Assembly: GCA_029891385.1 (NCBI GenBank)
Contig: CM057229.1
Coordinates: forward strand, 7,287,001-7,351,000
Direction of reading: 5' to 3'
DNA length: 64,000 nucleotides
From: Erythroxylum novogranatense
Taxonomy: Eukaryota > Streptophyta > Magnoliopsida > Malpighiales > Erythroxylaceae
The first letter of the stretch is position 1, and each line of letters begins with the position of its first letter. A program made the position numbers and the translations under genes. The notes under the pieces are model-generated. The model did no database searches. It was not told the DNA's origin and saw nothing but the letters and a program-made list of their open reading frames with translations. Of this stretch, positions 12,069 through 23,530 are shown piece by piece.

Positions 12069-13380
12069 ATTCTTCTTACACGTTTCCACCCATTTTGCAC
12101 ACATTAATTCATAGGGTTTGCAAATATCGCCCTTTTTGTATTCTGAATCACTGTCATAATTTGAAATAAAATTTTGGGCTTATTCATCTGCATTTTTTCT
12201 ATAATTTTAGGCTTATTCATTTGCGTTTTTTCTGGTTGCTATTAAGCAAGCAACTGGATTTCTATTGTATAAAGGAACTCACTAAACATGATTACCCACA
12301 AATTCCTTTTTACAACCATACTCACTTTCATATTCATTCTCACGCTAAGTGCTCATATAGGACTTCTCTTTTCGCTTTTCTCTTTTTCAAAGTGTTATCA
12401 CATTCCACTTGCACATGTCCAAAACATTCATGACATTGAATTTTCTTTACCTTTCCTTCACCCTTTTGAGTTTTTTCTTGTTATTTGAAATTATTATTTG
12501 ATGAACTTCCACCATTTTGCCTAAACTCAGGTCTATCTTTCTTCAACTTCTTTAACCACTTGCCGAAATTTCTTGTCAGTAACACCATATCCTTATTCTT
12601 ATCAGATTCAGCTCCCAAGTCATTTATGGTTTTTTAATCTTAGCTTGCAATGTCAATCATTTGTTCTTTTCTCGTTTATCTCTCAACAAGTTCATCTCAA
12701 AGTTAGTAAGAATCCTAATCACCTTATCCAAAGATAATTCAATGATATCATGGGCTTCTTTGATGGATTCAATTTTCAATATAAATCTAAGAGACAATGT
12801 TCTTAATGTCTTCTTGACAAATTTCATATTTGAATTTTTTTTCCAAGTTGATGTGCTTGGTTGGCAATGTCACACAACCTCTCATAGAATTCTCTAATAG
12901 TATCGCTTTCAGTCATCTTCAGTTCTTCAAATCTAACAGCCATCATTTGAAGTTTCGAAGTTATCACAGGTTTGAATACCTCATGTATTATTTATAGAGT
13001 GTCTCCCGCTTCTTCTGCCAATTCACAGGTTGGGATCATAGCAAAGCAACCTTCATCTACTGCATTGAAGATAGCGTGCGTTGTTTGAGAAATTACCAAG
13101 TGCTCCCTCTTCTTCAGCCCTTTTCCATTCAGGCAGATCTTTAAGTATTGCTTCTCCCTTTTCATCAATCCTCATTAGATGTGTCCAGCTATTCAAAACC
13201 GAATTCCATGCTTTGATTCCTTGTGCTTGAATGAATACTCTCATCATCAATTTTTAAGCGGGATAATTTGAATCATCTAGCAACAGTGACCTGGTGATTG
13301 ATGTCCCTTCTCTTGTAGCCATAATTGCAAAACATGGATCTACACCAACTTGGCATACCAAGTTCTAATTTGGTGATCTA
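12069..13380 (-). pseudogene. Copia-1 gag, N-terminal part with zinc knuckle
   Basis: Immediately after the primer-binding site the minus strand encodes a copia gag: AWNSVLNSWTHL near 13170-13230, then capsid-like sequence with several stops, then a zinc knuckle near 12375-12430 (QCHECFGHVQVEC). Cys and His spacing is two residues short of the usual CX2CX4HX4C. An acidic SDSEYKKGD-like stretch follows near 12090-12150. The protein would form the particle shell. The copy is not translatable as a whole. Confidence 0.65.
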
Positions 13381-13393
13381 GGCTCTAATACCA
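13381..13393 (-). other. Primer-binding site of Copia-1
   Basis: Minus strand TGGTATTAGAGCC matches the 3' end of initiator Met tRNA (TGGTATCAGAGCC) with one C-to-T change, two bases inside the LTR end. Confidence 0.8.
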
Positions 13394-16300
13394 ATTGAAA
13401 ATCCCCAAGGATGTAGTTTCATAAAATCTAGTTTTGTCTCAATTTTTTTGAGTTATTTCTATTGGTTGCTTAATACAAAACAACTGTGTCAGCAACTGTT
13501 AATATTCCATAAACATACAAATAGAAAAATTAAATACGCAATGAACAAATCGACATCCAAGATTTGATAACACAGTTCGGCACACCTTGCCTACATCTGT
13601 GGGGCCCTCATCTAGCTTAATCAACTTTCATTTATGATACAATAGTTTTACTCAAGGCTTTACTGAGCCGACTTACTCAACCCTTGACAATATCCCTCGT
13701 ACCCACACTCGTGAAAGTAAATCACTCCAAATAGCACGACCACCTCATGCTAACATCAACAGATGATTTTTGCAATAACGACAAATAATAAAGATGATAA
13801 TAAAACAACTCAAGCAATTGAATCTAAAGTAACATAAATAAAGAAAACACTTAAGATAAGAAAACACTCCCTTAAATATTCAGCTTCATCTGTTGGACCC
13901 CAAATTTTTCTTGAAATTTTGAAGTGTCAAGTGACATGAAAATGAGGAAATTAGAATAAATAAATAAAAAGAAAATTTTGAATGTGAACAGTTAGATGAG
14001 ATTAAGATAGGCGAAAAATGCTTTTGCTATTGAGGTTTATGATATAGTATGGCCTAATATGGCGTTTGAAGTTTAAATGAAATTGTTAGTGAATAAATTG
14101 CTTTAATGTAGTTAAAAATTTAAGAAATAAAGAGAAAAGAGTGAGAATATGAAGAATTAAGAAAAGTTTGACTTTTTGGTCATAGAGAGATGATTTTTTA
14201 TTTACGTCAAATTTGAGAAAATAATCTTCATGAAACTTGTAGCTTATATTAAGAGCTTTCTGTTGCCATAAAGTTTGATATTTTTCAACATCGGGAGTAA
14301 AAGTTATGATCAGTCAAAGTTTGTTTTGTAAAAATATCTTTAAGTGTACATTTACGTGTACTTGGCTTTGAGGCCACTCGTCGTACGGATTTAGTCTGAA
14401 TTGGAGTAAGTGGTCTTCATGAAAGTTGTAGCCTGTCCGTCAATCTTTCCGACGCTATAAAGTATGCAATTTTTGGATTTGGGAATTGGAAAATATGAAA
14501 TTTGAAAGTTTGGAGTTTGTTTAGGTGATGTTTAACAGAACAGTAACTTTGACTAGGTTTTTGACTCCTTTAGAGATGGAATTGATTTTTGAGTTCTCCA
14601 TGAAAGTTGTAGTGCTTCCTTTTATCTTTCCATTGACACTAAATTTGTCAAATTTTGAGTTCAGAATCAATAGTTATGATTTTTGAAAAAAATTCGATTC
14701 TATGATGTCGTTTCTGCTTGCTTCACATTTTGTTTCTTCCTTCCAAATCCGACCCTTTTGCAACCTTTTGCTGATATCTTTCCGTTCGACATCCGATTGA
14801 CTTGGTTTTCAAAGCGTTTGATTTCTAAGACAATTAATTACTTCTTCAGGGAATATTTGTATTTTTATGAGATTAAATTAAGGATGATTAATTTAATCAA
14901 AGTGAGTTGAGAAATTTCTGAACATGGTTCAGTATTTGGGTGAATTATCAATCTGTAGAGATCCGATTAAGTTGATTCTTGAGACAAAATAAAATTGAGA
15001 CATGGGGCTATAAGTCATATGAAGGAATTGAATTTCAATTTGGCCCCTAAGACTTCCAATTTCTGAATGGAAGTCGGGTTTAGTGTGCAGTCTTGGGTTA
15101 GAAAAATCTGAAAGTATTTTGGCCATAATTGTTGTTCTAGTTATCCAAATGAGGTGATTCTTGTTTTTGAATTACACTAGAGTGATAAGGCTACAATTTT
15201 TCTGAAGAAAGTAAATTTTATTTCAGCCTCTAAGATTGCCAATTTTCGGATGGAAGTAAAGTGCTAGAAAATTTGTCAGCATAATGGTACTCCGCAAAGT
15301 TTGGACTATAACTCTTGGTGTAGTGCACCAAATTAAATGATTTTTGTGGCTTTATGAAATTAAGACATAGGGGAACATTTCTCTAGAAGGAAGTTTTGGC
15401 TAATTCCTTCAAAATAATAATTATAAAATTGTCCAAAGTAAGCATGACTTAAAGTAAAGTTCAGGGGCATATTGGGAAGTCCACTTAAGGGCATAAATTA
15501 AAAGGCTTTGATGGAGGGGCAATTCAGTCTTTAGCCACTCATTTTAATGACATGGCAAGAAAGACAAAAAGCAAGGGGCTGTCGTGTGTTTGAAATAGAG
15601 AAGCCGACTATGAGAAGAAAATAAGAGAAGAAAGAAAGAAAGGAGAGAGGAGAAGAGAGAAAGATGGTTTCGGTGATGGGAGAAAGAGAGAAAGGTTTAA
15701 GGTTTGCGATTTTTTTGAGCTTCCAAGGGGATTTCGAAGATGATGCAAGAGGAAAAGGGTGGAAAAGCATGAAAGCTCTCTAATAGAGTCCCAAAAATCC
15801 AAAAATGGGGGAAGAGAGAGGTAAGTTTCAAATTTTTTTAAGTTGAGATTTTGTTGAGTTTTTGGTTTAGAGACCTTGGAAATGATATGGGTATGTGATA
15901 TATGAAGTCAATTTCGATGTTTATGCCTTATGTTATGTTTAATTTTGGATGGGAATTAATTAGGGTTTATGCCTAATTTTGTGATTGGGGTTTCTGGAAA
16001 TTATTGGCTTAGAATCATGGAAAATATGATGGATTGGTGAAATATGATACCAATTTCGAAGATTTTGTGATTTATGATATTGAATTTGGGTGAATTGGTT
16101 TAGGTCAATTTTGAAATTTGGGGATTTTAGAAATTATTACTTTAGATAGCTTGGAAAAGTGATGAATTTGGGTTTCCTATAGTTAATTTTGAGGATTATG
16201 ATTTTTATGATGTTGAATTTGGATGTTTATGGCTTAGAAAATTTTAAATTGGAGGAAAGAAGAAAGGCTTTGGAGAATTGAAGTGTGGATCAAGTTTCTA

Positions 16301-16804
16301 GCATGGAATTGATGTGGGTAGCATATTTATATTTTGATTTGTAAGCTATATATGAATTTTCGAAAATTAAAGAAAGCAAAAATTGGGTTTTTGATAAATT
16401 ATCGTTTTTGTAAATGTTTGAAAAATGATGATTAATGTTTGAAATTATGATTTTCGAATGATTGAAATTATTGATTTAAAATGTTTTTGATAAAGTGAAA
16501 AAATATCTGAAATTCTTTATTTATGAATGAATTGATAATTGTGACATTCATTGATTTTGAATGTTTTGATAAAATTGAATCATTGTGTATGAATGTTTTA
16601 ATAATTGCTATGGTTGTTGCATTATTGAATGATTGAGAATGTGTTATGTGAATTGGTTTTGATATTGTGAATTTATGAATGAAAATGTGTCTGTTAGGAC
16701 ATGTGTATGAAAAATAAAGTTTTCGAAATGTGGCTTTGGGCGATTTGATTTCTATGTATGAAATATGTGTTATGTGGGTTTGGGTTAGGTCCCATAAGTA
16801 GAGT

Positions 16805-16950
16805 CAGTGCACTGGTCTCGATTTTAAAAGGCTTCTCCCGCCTGCCCGCTAGTGGCACTGGAACTCCGATTTCGGACTCCCTTGAGTGCAAGATTGCACA
16901 GGACCGCTATGCGGGACTGTGCAGTACGTTCCGTTTGGACCGAAACTAAA
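16805..16950 (+). other. Hairpin cluster in the solo LTR
   Basis: Several perfect short inverted repeats lie in this GC-rich patch: CAGTGCACTG (16805-16814), TCCGA-TT-TCGGA (16865-16876), GTGCAA-GA-TTGCAC (16886-16899) and CCGC-TAT-GCGG (16903-16913). The last three start 17-21 bp apart. Equivalent clusters sit at the same relative place in other LTRs of the window. Confidence 0.7.
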
Positions 16951-17200
16951 CCATTCAGAAATGTTATGTGCTTTTTGGTTTATTTATAATGTGATGCATT
17001 AATATGTGCTTGCATTCATGTTTTCGATTATATTTATGAATCTTGAAAAGTTTTGGAATTTTCGAGGAACGAAAAATTTGAGGTTTGAAATTGTGAAAAG
17101 TTTGGAAATTTCAGTATAAATGTTTTAAAAATTGTAAAGGAAATAAGTTTTTGAAGAAATTATTTTTGCTTATTTTTCAATTTATAAATATGTTATCCAC

Positions 17201-17252
17201 GAGCTATTTCAGCTCACCCCCTCTTTCATCCCCATCTCCAGGTTTTCGAGCG
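17201..17252 (+). other. Conserved stem-loop plus pyrimidine tract ending in CAG
   Basis: GAGCT-ATTTC-AGCTC (17201-17215) is followed by ACCCC, a C/T-rich run and CTCCAG. The same order (stem, ACCC, pyrimidines, CAG) recurs in the other LTR groups described here. Confidence 0.6.
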
Positions 17253-18395
17253 GGAGATCGGATGAAAGAATGTCAAGACATGTTATTCGATTTTGTATCG
17301 TTTGTATGTGTAAATTGGGATTTTTGTATCGGTTTGTATAAGACTGGATTTGCCCATTATTGTATTATAAGTATTACTGCGGGATGTATATGAATTCTAG
17401 ATTTGGGTATTGATTTGAGTTATGAATTGTATATGATTATAATTGGTTTAGGTTTTGGATTAATTGATGAAATTGTTTATGGAATTGAGATATTGAATGT
17501 GATTTGGGATTGCATGGTGACCTTGTATAAAGACTTGGATTATGACATTATGTATGATAAATTATGATTTGTATATTGGATTGAGGATTTTTGAAGTATT
17601 AGGTATAGGATTGCGTTTGTATATGCTGCGATCCCAGACGGAGGGTCCGGTGGATCTTGATGTTTGTGTGATTGTTTGAGAATTTTAGAAGTGTGTTTTA
17701 AACACTTTATAGGTTTAGGTTAGTCAAAATGCAGCTGTTATGCTGCCGAAATTTTGTTAGATAATAAGTTGAAAAAGAATAAAAATAAGAATTAGATGTT
17801 TAAAAGAGGGATTATGGGATTTATATGATTGTAAGGAGATTACTATGATTTGGGATGTTTTGAATGAAATTGACTAAAGATGAAAGAAATGAAAAAGAAA
17901 GGAATAAAAAAAAGAAAAGAAAAAAAAATTACCAGATTTTCGGATGTTTTAGTCTTAGGGTCTCCATCGCTATTTTAGTTTTTCCTAAGTTATACGCTTC
18001 GGATGTCGAAATTTGATTCAGTTGGTTTCAAACCGTTTGTTTGAATTGCGTTCGATTCTTCCGCCTTTTGATTCGCATGTGTTTCGTACTTTGTTTTTGT
18101 CGGCTTTTCGCACTTAATTCGATTCGTTTCGCTTCGCAATCCGTGCATTTGTTTCTGATTTTATTTCGTTCCACACGCGTTTACTTTGATTTCGCTTCAG
18201 CAATTTGTGTTCCGATTTGGCGATCCGTTCGTTTGATTTGTTTTTTGCCTTTCGATTCACCGTTCTTTTATTTTTCTACTTTCTGTTTTCCGGTTGGGAT
18301 CCGGTTCCGAGATCGGGTCCCAACATCATCAATCAAAAGTGTGGGAAGTTGTAGAACAAAAGCTATTGTGAACCATTGAGAAGAATCACTTATCA

Positions 18396-18655
18396 TTTAA
18401 CACCCCAGATCACCCACTTACAGATATTGTCTACTTTGGGCCTTAACCCAGCCAAACCCTCATGGTTTTGCTTTTCCCGAGGCCTTCCCAGGAGATCACC
18501 CATCCTAGAACTACTCTCCTTCGAGCACATTTAACCTCAGAGTTCTGATGGGATCCAGTCTGTTAAGCCATGGAAAACACATCTGTAAAGGAGAGGTATC
18601 CATACCTTTATAAGGCGTACTTCGTTCTCCTCTGCAACCGATGTAGGACCTCACA
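18396..18655 (-). repeat. Cassandra-type (TRIM) solo LTR
   Basis: A 260-bp unit carries the AGATATTGTCTACTTTGGGC block, a 5S rRNA-like core, a GGAGAGGTATCCATACC block, TTATAAGG and the terminal CCGATGTAGGACCTCACA. This combination defines Cassandra terminal-repeat retrotransposons in miniature. The start is degenerate (TTTAAC for TGTAAC). Flanks TATCA (18391-18395) and AATCA (18656-18660) look like a target duplication with one change. The orientation given is that of the 5S-like core. Confidence 0.8.
18487..18575 (-). ncRNA. 5S rRNA-like segment inside the Cassandra LTR (not a functional 5S gene)
   Basis: On the minus strand the segment reads like plant 5S rRNA: GGATCCCATCAGAACTC, then an A-box-like GGTTAAATGTGCTC, then the C-box-like GGATGGGTGATCTCCTGGGA. 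It lacks the first part of 5S and has several substitutions. It may keep an RNA polymerase III internal promoter; activity is not known. Confidence 0.75.
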
Positions 18656-19116
18656 AATCAGTCCACGCATAACAACATTAAAACGACATGAATCGAATAA
18701 TTGTTTCATCACCAAAATGTAAAAAAAAATATAGTTGCACCTTCATGCATGTACAAGACGTTTTTCACACAAAAACAATAACTCAGTAACACAGAAAATT
18801 CACACAACTAGTGGAAAAAAATGCAGCTACCCAAGACGAATAAGATCACCAAAAAATCCAACTGCCTTAGATAACACAAATCATCAAAATAGGCTGCCAA
18901 AGACAACTCCAAAATTACCTTGTTAACATATGGTGATATTATCCTAAATAAATCATTTTTTCACTAAGATTTTATCCTTCATACAATCTTTTGCTTCAAG
19001 AATCCCACCTAAAATAGATAAATTATCATAATGATATTTCACATATATCCAGTTATGTTCAATTATAAATAATGTATAAAATTAATTAATAAGATATCAT
19101 AATAAATATCTTACCG

Positions 19117-19447
19117 ATATAATCTGCAACCAGTGAGACCTATTTGCGAGGACAATATCGTTCTTGGTGAAACACTCTTCAATAGCTGATGGAGAAGATA
19201 GCACAAGCACAAGTCGGTATCATAACTGAAGGTGAAGAATGGGGTCGTACTTCTTCAGTGAATTCTCAAATGACTGGTGAAGTGGTTGTTTAACAAGGTG
19301 GAGGTGTCCAATTATGGGTAGAGATAAAGGACGTGTTGGAAAACGTTTGCTACAACACAACACATGTTTGACAATTAAAATTGATGCAAAGAAAGCAAGG
19401 AAGTAGCAAAGGTTTTCCATGGCGATGCCAAAGAAGTCTACAAGCAT
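19117..19447 (-). pseudogene. CYP81-type cytochrome P450, 5' end only
   Basis: The minus strand encodes MENLCYFLAFFASI (Met codon at 19420-19418), a membrane anchor, then RPLSLPIIGHLHLVKQPLHQSF, parallel to the N-terminus of the intact gene at 35749-37393. An in-frame TGA stands at 19217-19219 where that gene has GS; beyond it the same frame resumes with IEECFTKNDIVLANR. A short frameshifted SLVADYIG-like stretch follows to about 19117, where the Copia-1 LTR begins. So about 100 codons of exon 1 remain. An upstream in-frame Met at 19447 exists, but alignment favours 19420. The rest is expected left of the window. Confidence 0.85.
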
Positions 19448-19596
19448 GAAAAAGATCCATATGCCCAGAGCTCACTTTTTATCACAAGACCATCTCTACT
19501 GTGTTGACTAATAGATAAGTAATAAATTAATTTCTAATGACTTACTCTTGGAGTTGACTAGGTAATTTGCACTTTTAAGTTCAACATAGAATAAAC
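19448..19596. other. Short unique region upstream of the P450 pseudogene
   Basis: AT-rich sequence between the pseudogene start and Copia-2, probably its promoter remnant. No clear element was recognised. TAAAC at 19592-19596 is the left target-site copy of Copia-2. Confidence 0.4.
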
Positions 19597-20094
19597 TATA
19601 ATATGTAGTGTTAGCCTTATTACGTATCCCAGATCTACATGAAGGGATAAAAAATGAAGGCATTGCAGAATGCCTAAATTTCAGTTCCATCTCTGATTCG
19701 AGCTCCAAACGTCTCCGAATCTCCCGGGACCTTTAGGGAAAATGTTCCCTGGCACGGAGTTTAGGCCTTTCTACAGTTTTCTTAATACGAAAGCTCCCCT
19801 AACAAGTCAGGGATTCCTTATGCTTTCGATTGATATAAGCAACTACAAGAGACCTTAACCTTTATATAGCTTCCATATCGGACTTCCCCCTCACAAGACC
19901 GATATAGACTAGGTCCACACTGAAAGGAATCCATTTTTCACCCGAACTTTGACCCATTAATCTAACTCATTTATTGGTTCACTTTATTATCTTTATCTGG
20001 ATCAAATTGCGCAACTTAATCGATAATTTATTTAAAAACCAAAAATTGCAATTAATGTTGTCCAACTTTATAGGATGGACAAAAATGTCCAACA
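19597..20094 (-). repeat. 3' LTR of Copia-2
   Basis: 498 bp, homologous to 35137-35650. In element orientation it starts TGTTGGACATTTTTGTCC. Shared blocks include GCTCCAAACGTCTC, AGGCCTTTCTA and CCTTATGCTTTC. Confidence 0.85.
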
Positions 20095-20108
20095 ATCTCC
20101 CCTTTGGA
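20095..20108 (-). other. Polypurine tract of Copia-2
   Basis: Minus strand CCAAAGGGGAGAT directly precedes the LTR start TGTTGG. Confidence 0.75.
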
Positions 20109-20920
20109 CAATCATTAATTGTTTTTTTGACTCTAGTTTAAAAACAGTTTAAAAATTCGGTTAAGTCACGCTACTAAATTAGTAGACTAAGTTTAAAAAC
20201 AAAATTTTGATCCAAAGATAATGAAAGTCCATCATTCTGTCTTGCAAGGCTTTCGATATCGAAAAGTATCAAATGCATGTGTCATATTTGACACAAATCC
20301 AATACAATCATGAATATCTAATACCTCACTAACAGGAATGGGAAAATGGAGTTTGGAAAACTACGATGATACCTTTATGATCTAAATTGTATCATCTTCG
20401 TTTGTAGGTCTCAATTTCTCCAACTTTATGCTAAACCACATATGCTAAACTGCATTAGAGAAATCCTATTTTCTCTCACTGAATGCTAAATAGTATTAGA
20501 GAAAACTTGTTTCCTCCCACCAAATGTTAAACCGCATTGGAGAAAATCTTTATGTTCTTCAACTAAATGCTAAACTGCATTAGAAAACCTTTATGGGATT
20601 AAAAACTTATATCTCCTTATGTCATGTCAAACTTTATAGATATCAATACTAAAATTGTAGATGTCTTAATGACATAGGCACAAGGTCAATCTGTACATAT
20701 GCCCAATGACCTTTAAATACTTAAGATCGACACAAATCTTAAGACTTTTATACGTATTACGGCAATGTATGAGAGGATAAACGATGATCATCTTTATTGA
20801 TAAATCATCATACTATCATAATACAGTAAAATGTGCAAACGTACATGGAGCAAACTTAATGATTTGCTAACTAACAGTGTCTAAGGAAGTCAAAACACCC
20901 ATACTGTATACTTGTGTTAC
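20109..20920. repeat. Copia-2 3' untranslated region with a short tandem repeat
   Basis: Non-coding. Between about 20425 and 20600 a unit of roughly 41-43 bp containing ATGCTAAAC-GCATTAGAGAAA recurs four to five times (starts near 20442, 20483, 20524, 20567). The rest is AT-rich without recognised signals. Confidence 0.55.
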
Positions 20921-22214
20921 AAACATAAGTGGATGAAGTCCTTTAGTTAAAGGATCGACTTACAGTTCCTTAGTCATTAAATGCTCCAAACCTTAATGTC
21001 ACCTTTTCGTGTCAACACCTTTATGACCAACTATTGATCTTTAATGCTATGACCATGTGATATTCTTTGTTGTTATTAAACAGCACTGTAAGAAGAATAC
21101 CACAGCAAAACCAAATGGGTCTAGCTATTGAATGGACCACAGATAACTCAGAAATCAAATTTCTGAGCTAAATCGTCTGTGAAGCAACCCCATAGCATGC
21201 ACTCTGTATGCCTAGTTAAGGAAGTTACCCGTGTTTTTTTGACACACTTCTACGACATGTACCATCTGCAAACTTGAAACTGTGACCTTAAATGGACTTT
21301 CAATTATCCGAACGTATAGCTAAAATATGAGTTTCTTACGAGGTTTAACCTATTGATTGTTCTTTATGTCAACATATAATCCTTATTTCTCTTTAAGTAT
21401 CTCAACACTTACCAGACTGCACTTCAACGGTCTACAACTGGATTAACCAGATATTGACCAAATAGTAAAGCAGTGAATGCAATGTCCTATCTAGTACATA
21501 GCCGAGAATACATCAAGCTATCAACCTTACTATAATACGGAAGATTCCTCATAACCTTTCTCTTTCCTTTATTCTTGGGATATTGTACCAAAGATTATCT
21601 CTCACTGTGAGAGATAGGTGCTACAATAGGTTTGCAGTTAACTGTATTAAACCTTCATAACACACACTTAATGTATGCATTCTATGAGAGATCTGATAAG
21701 TGTTGAGATCCGTCCCGGTGAATCTGAATACCTAGGATAGAAGATGTTATACTAAGGTCCTTTATGTCAAAGTTCTTGACTAAAAGTTGTTTAACCTCAT
21801 ACAACTTGATCAAGTAATTTGACATGAGCAATATATCATCCGCATGCAGTAATAGGAAGATAACTTTACTCCCCTTGACCTCATAGTATAGGCATCTTTT
21901 AACTTTATTTACCATGAAGCTGAAAGAGGCCACAGCCTCATCAAATGTAAGGTGTTACTTTCAGGAGGTTTAATGTAAACCATATATTGATCTACATAAC
22001 TCACAAACGATGTCAGTACTTTCTGGATCCTGAGACCCTACAGATCGTACCATATAGACTATTTTATAAAGGTCTTTATTCAAAAAAAATGATTTTGGCA
22101 GTCATCTGATGTAACTTTATATCATCATGAGCTACAATTACCTTAATCACTCAAAATGTATCATACGAGGATACAAGAGAAAAGGTAACACAAAGTCAAC
22201 CTTTCTCCCTAAGT
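20921..22214 (-). pseudogene. Copia-2 reverse transcriptase (3' part) and RNase H
   Basis: Minus-strand coding runs from a QMTAKIIFFE stretch near 22090 (corresponding to QMDVKTAFLN at the start of the copia RT core) to the catalytic region LLLHADDILLMSN (21800-21850, where Tyr-Val is now His-Ala before DD). LGIQIHRDG follows, and an RNase H tail ends DPLTKGLHP near 20930. Stops and frameshifts are frequent; 21682-21933 is the longest open piece. The frame is separated from its upstream part by the nested element at 22220. Confidence 0.75.
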
Positions 22215-23141
22215 GAACCTGTTGGGACTCGATCTGGAAAACCGGATCCCAACCGAAAAACGAAGAACGAAGGAAACGGAATCCAATGGAAACGAAAATT
22301 TCGCATCAAAATTTCGAATCGGAAACAAAATGTGGAAGCGAATAGTAAAAGCGAACTCGAATCACAAAGCAAGCGGAAGCAAAGCAAATGCAAATCGAAT
22401 ACAAAATCAAAACGGAAGCAAATCGGAAAGCATAACAAATATCCGACATCCGTGCAAAAATCATCTTAAAGAAGCGTCGCGTTGGAAACCCAAACTATCC
22501 CAAATCCGGTATAATTTTTTTTCTTTTTCTCATATACATGTATTACATCTTTAGGCAAACTCATTCAAATCAAACAAACAATTTCCACTCTTGGAAATTC
22601 ATTCTCATGCAAATCTCAAAACTTGCTCATATTCTTATATATCCGTGCAAATCTCAAAATACATTTTTATCCCAATTTTTATCGAAATTTTGGCAGCATA
22701 ACGGCTGCTTTTATCCTAACCCAAACCTGCAAAGTGTTCAAAACAACACTTCTAAAAGCCCAATCAATCAATAATCATCAAAATCAACCGGACCCTCCAT
22801 CCGAGATCTCAGCAGAAACAAACGCAATCTTAGTTCTAAAACACTTTCATAATTCTAATTTCATCTACTAGTCTCATGATTCAAACTCAAACTCATAATC
22901 AAACATAAATATATATCCCAAAACTCATACACAATTTCATATACAAATTCCAAAACCATACACAAAACTCAACCTTATACGCAAGTACACTTTTCCCAAA
23001 CTTATCTTAAACCATATACACATCCATACTAAAATCCAAATTACTCAAAATCTAACTTATACAAATGTCGAAACTGACGTCTTCACATTCTTTCATCCGA
23101 TCTCCTGCTCGAAACCTGGAGATGAGGATGAAAGGGGGGGT

Positions 23142-23155
23142 GAGCTCGGAAGCTC
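23142..23155 (-). other. Conserved LTR stem-loop, left LTR of the LARD-like element
   Basis: GAGCT-CGGA-AGCTC lies next to a G-run (CCCCC on the minus strand) and the GGATGAAAG block. The partner LTR has GAGCT-TCA-AGCTC at 27871-27883. Confidence 0.6.
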
Positions 23156-23383
23156 GTGGATAACACATTTATAAATTGACAAATAAGCAGAAGTCAATTT
23201 TTCATAATCTTTTTGCCAAAAGGGCTAATTTTCAAACTTTGTAACTTTTCAAAACGGTTTCCTCAAACCTTTCAATTTTTCAAACTTATCATAACAAAAT
23301 GCACTTTTCCTTTCTCAATTTTTAAGCATGAATGCAGCACAAAGAACAAATCAAAACACATAACATATCAGAATGGTCTAGTT

Positions 23384-23530
23384 CGGTCCGAAACAGAACG
23401 TCATCGCACATTCCAAAGATAGCGGTCCTGCGGTCGTGAGCGAACGTATTACACTTTCCGCGATAGCGGTCAAAGTGTAACCATGAAGGAGTCGAAATCG
23501 ACTCCGTGCTACTAGCGGGAGCCGGAGAAG
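23384..23530 (-). other. Hairpin cluster, left LTR of the LARD-like element
   Basis: GC-rich patch with TTCGG-T-CCGAA near 23384 and GGAGTCGA-AA-TCGACTCC at 23488-23505, plus TAGCGGTC repeats. It corresponds to 28100-28260 in the partner LTR and to 16805-16950 in the solo LTR. Confidence 0.6.

Larger units (their letters stand above)
13892..18325 (+). repeat. 4.43-kb chromovirus solo LTR (same family as 22220-31170)
   Basis: It begins TGTTGGACCCC and ends GGGTCCCAACA and is flanked by perfect 5-bp duplications TCATC (13887-13891 and 18326-18330). No internal domain is present, so an element inserted in Copia-1's LTR and then lost its body by LTR-LTR recombination. Reverse-complement homology to 22220-26429 and 26958-31170 runs along the length, for example the ACCCCCTCTTTCATCC block near 17215 against 23100-23145. 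Nothing in it is protein coding; a purine-rich stretch at 15590-15720 corresponds to the pyrimidine-rich 24550-24800. Confidence 0.9.
1..19116 (-). mobile_element. Copia-1: Sirevirus-type Ty1/copia element, open at left edge
   Basis: Reading the minus strand, the parts appear in retrotransposon order: 5' LTR (13396-19116, interrupted), primer-binding site (13381-13393), gag with zinc knuckle, protease, integrase, reverse transcriptase, RNase H, then an extra 3' ORF running off the window. Copia order (integrase before reverse transcriptase), a long gag with a coiled coil, and an additional ORF after RNase H are traits of the Sirevirus (Maximus/SIRE) group. Four insertions and many stops show that it is dead. 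Its 3' LTR lies left of base 1. It entered exon 1 of a P450 gene at about 19117. The lineage call is family knowledge; the order is seen directly. Confidence 0.85.
13396..19116 (-). repeat. 5' LTR of Copia-1, interrupted by two solo LTRs
   Basis: LTR sequence occupies 13396-13886, 18331-18395 and 18656-19116, about 1.02 kb in total, against 967 bp for the Copia-3 LTR at 38271-39237. Both copies share TGAAAA-CCC at one edge, a TTTGATAACAC...CACAC block, ATCAGATGATTTTT-like sequence, CAGCTTC and an AT-rich end. The outer end (element start TGTTAAG in Copia-3) is CGGTAAG here, at 19110-19116. P450 coding homology begins directly beyond it. Divergence between the two LTRs is considerable. Confidence 0.6.

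Noticed and set aside
18487..18575. Genuine 5S rRNA gene
   Set aside because: Incomplete 5S with several substitutions and flanked by Cassandra LTR sequence, so it is the known 5S-like part of that LTR.
22213..22554. Basic ORF repeated at 26957-27334 as a possible conserved protein
   Set aside because: It is the edge of the two LARD LTRs, frameshifted between copies and antisense to the element; similarity reflects the LTR duplication.
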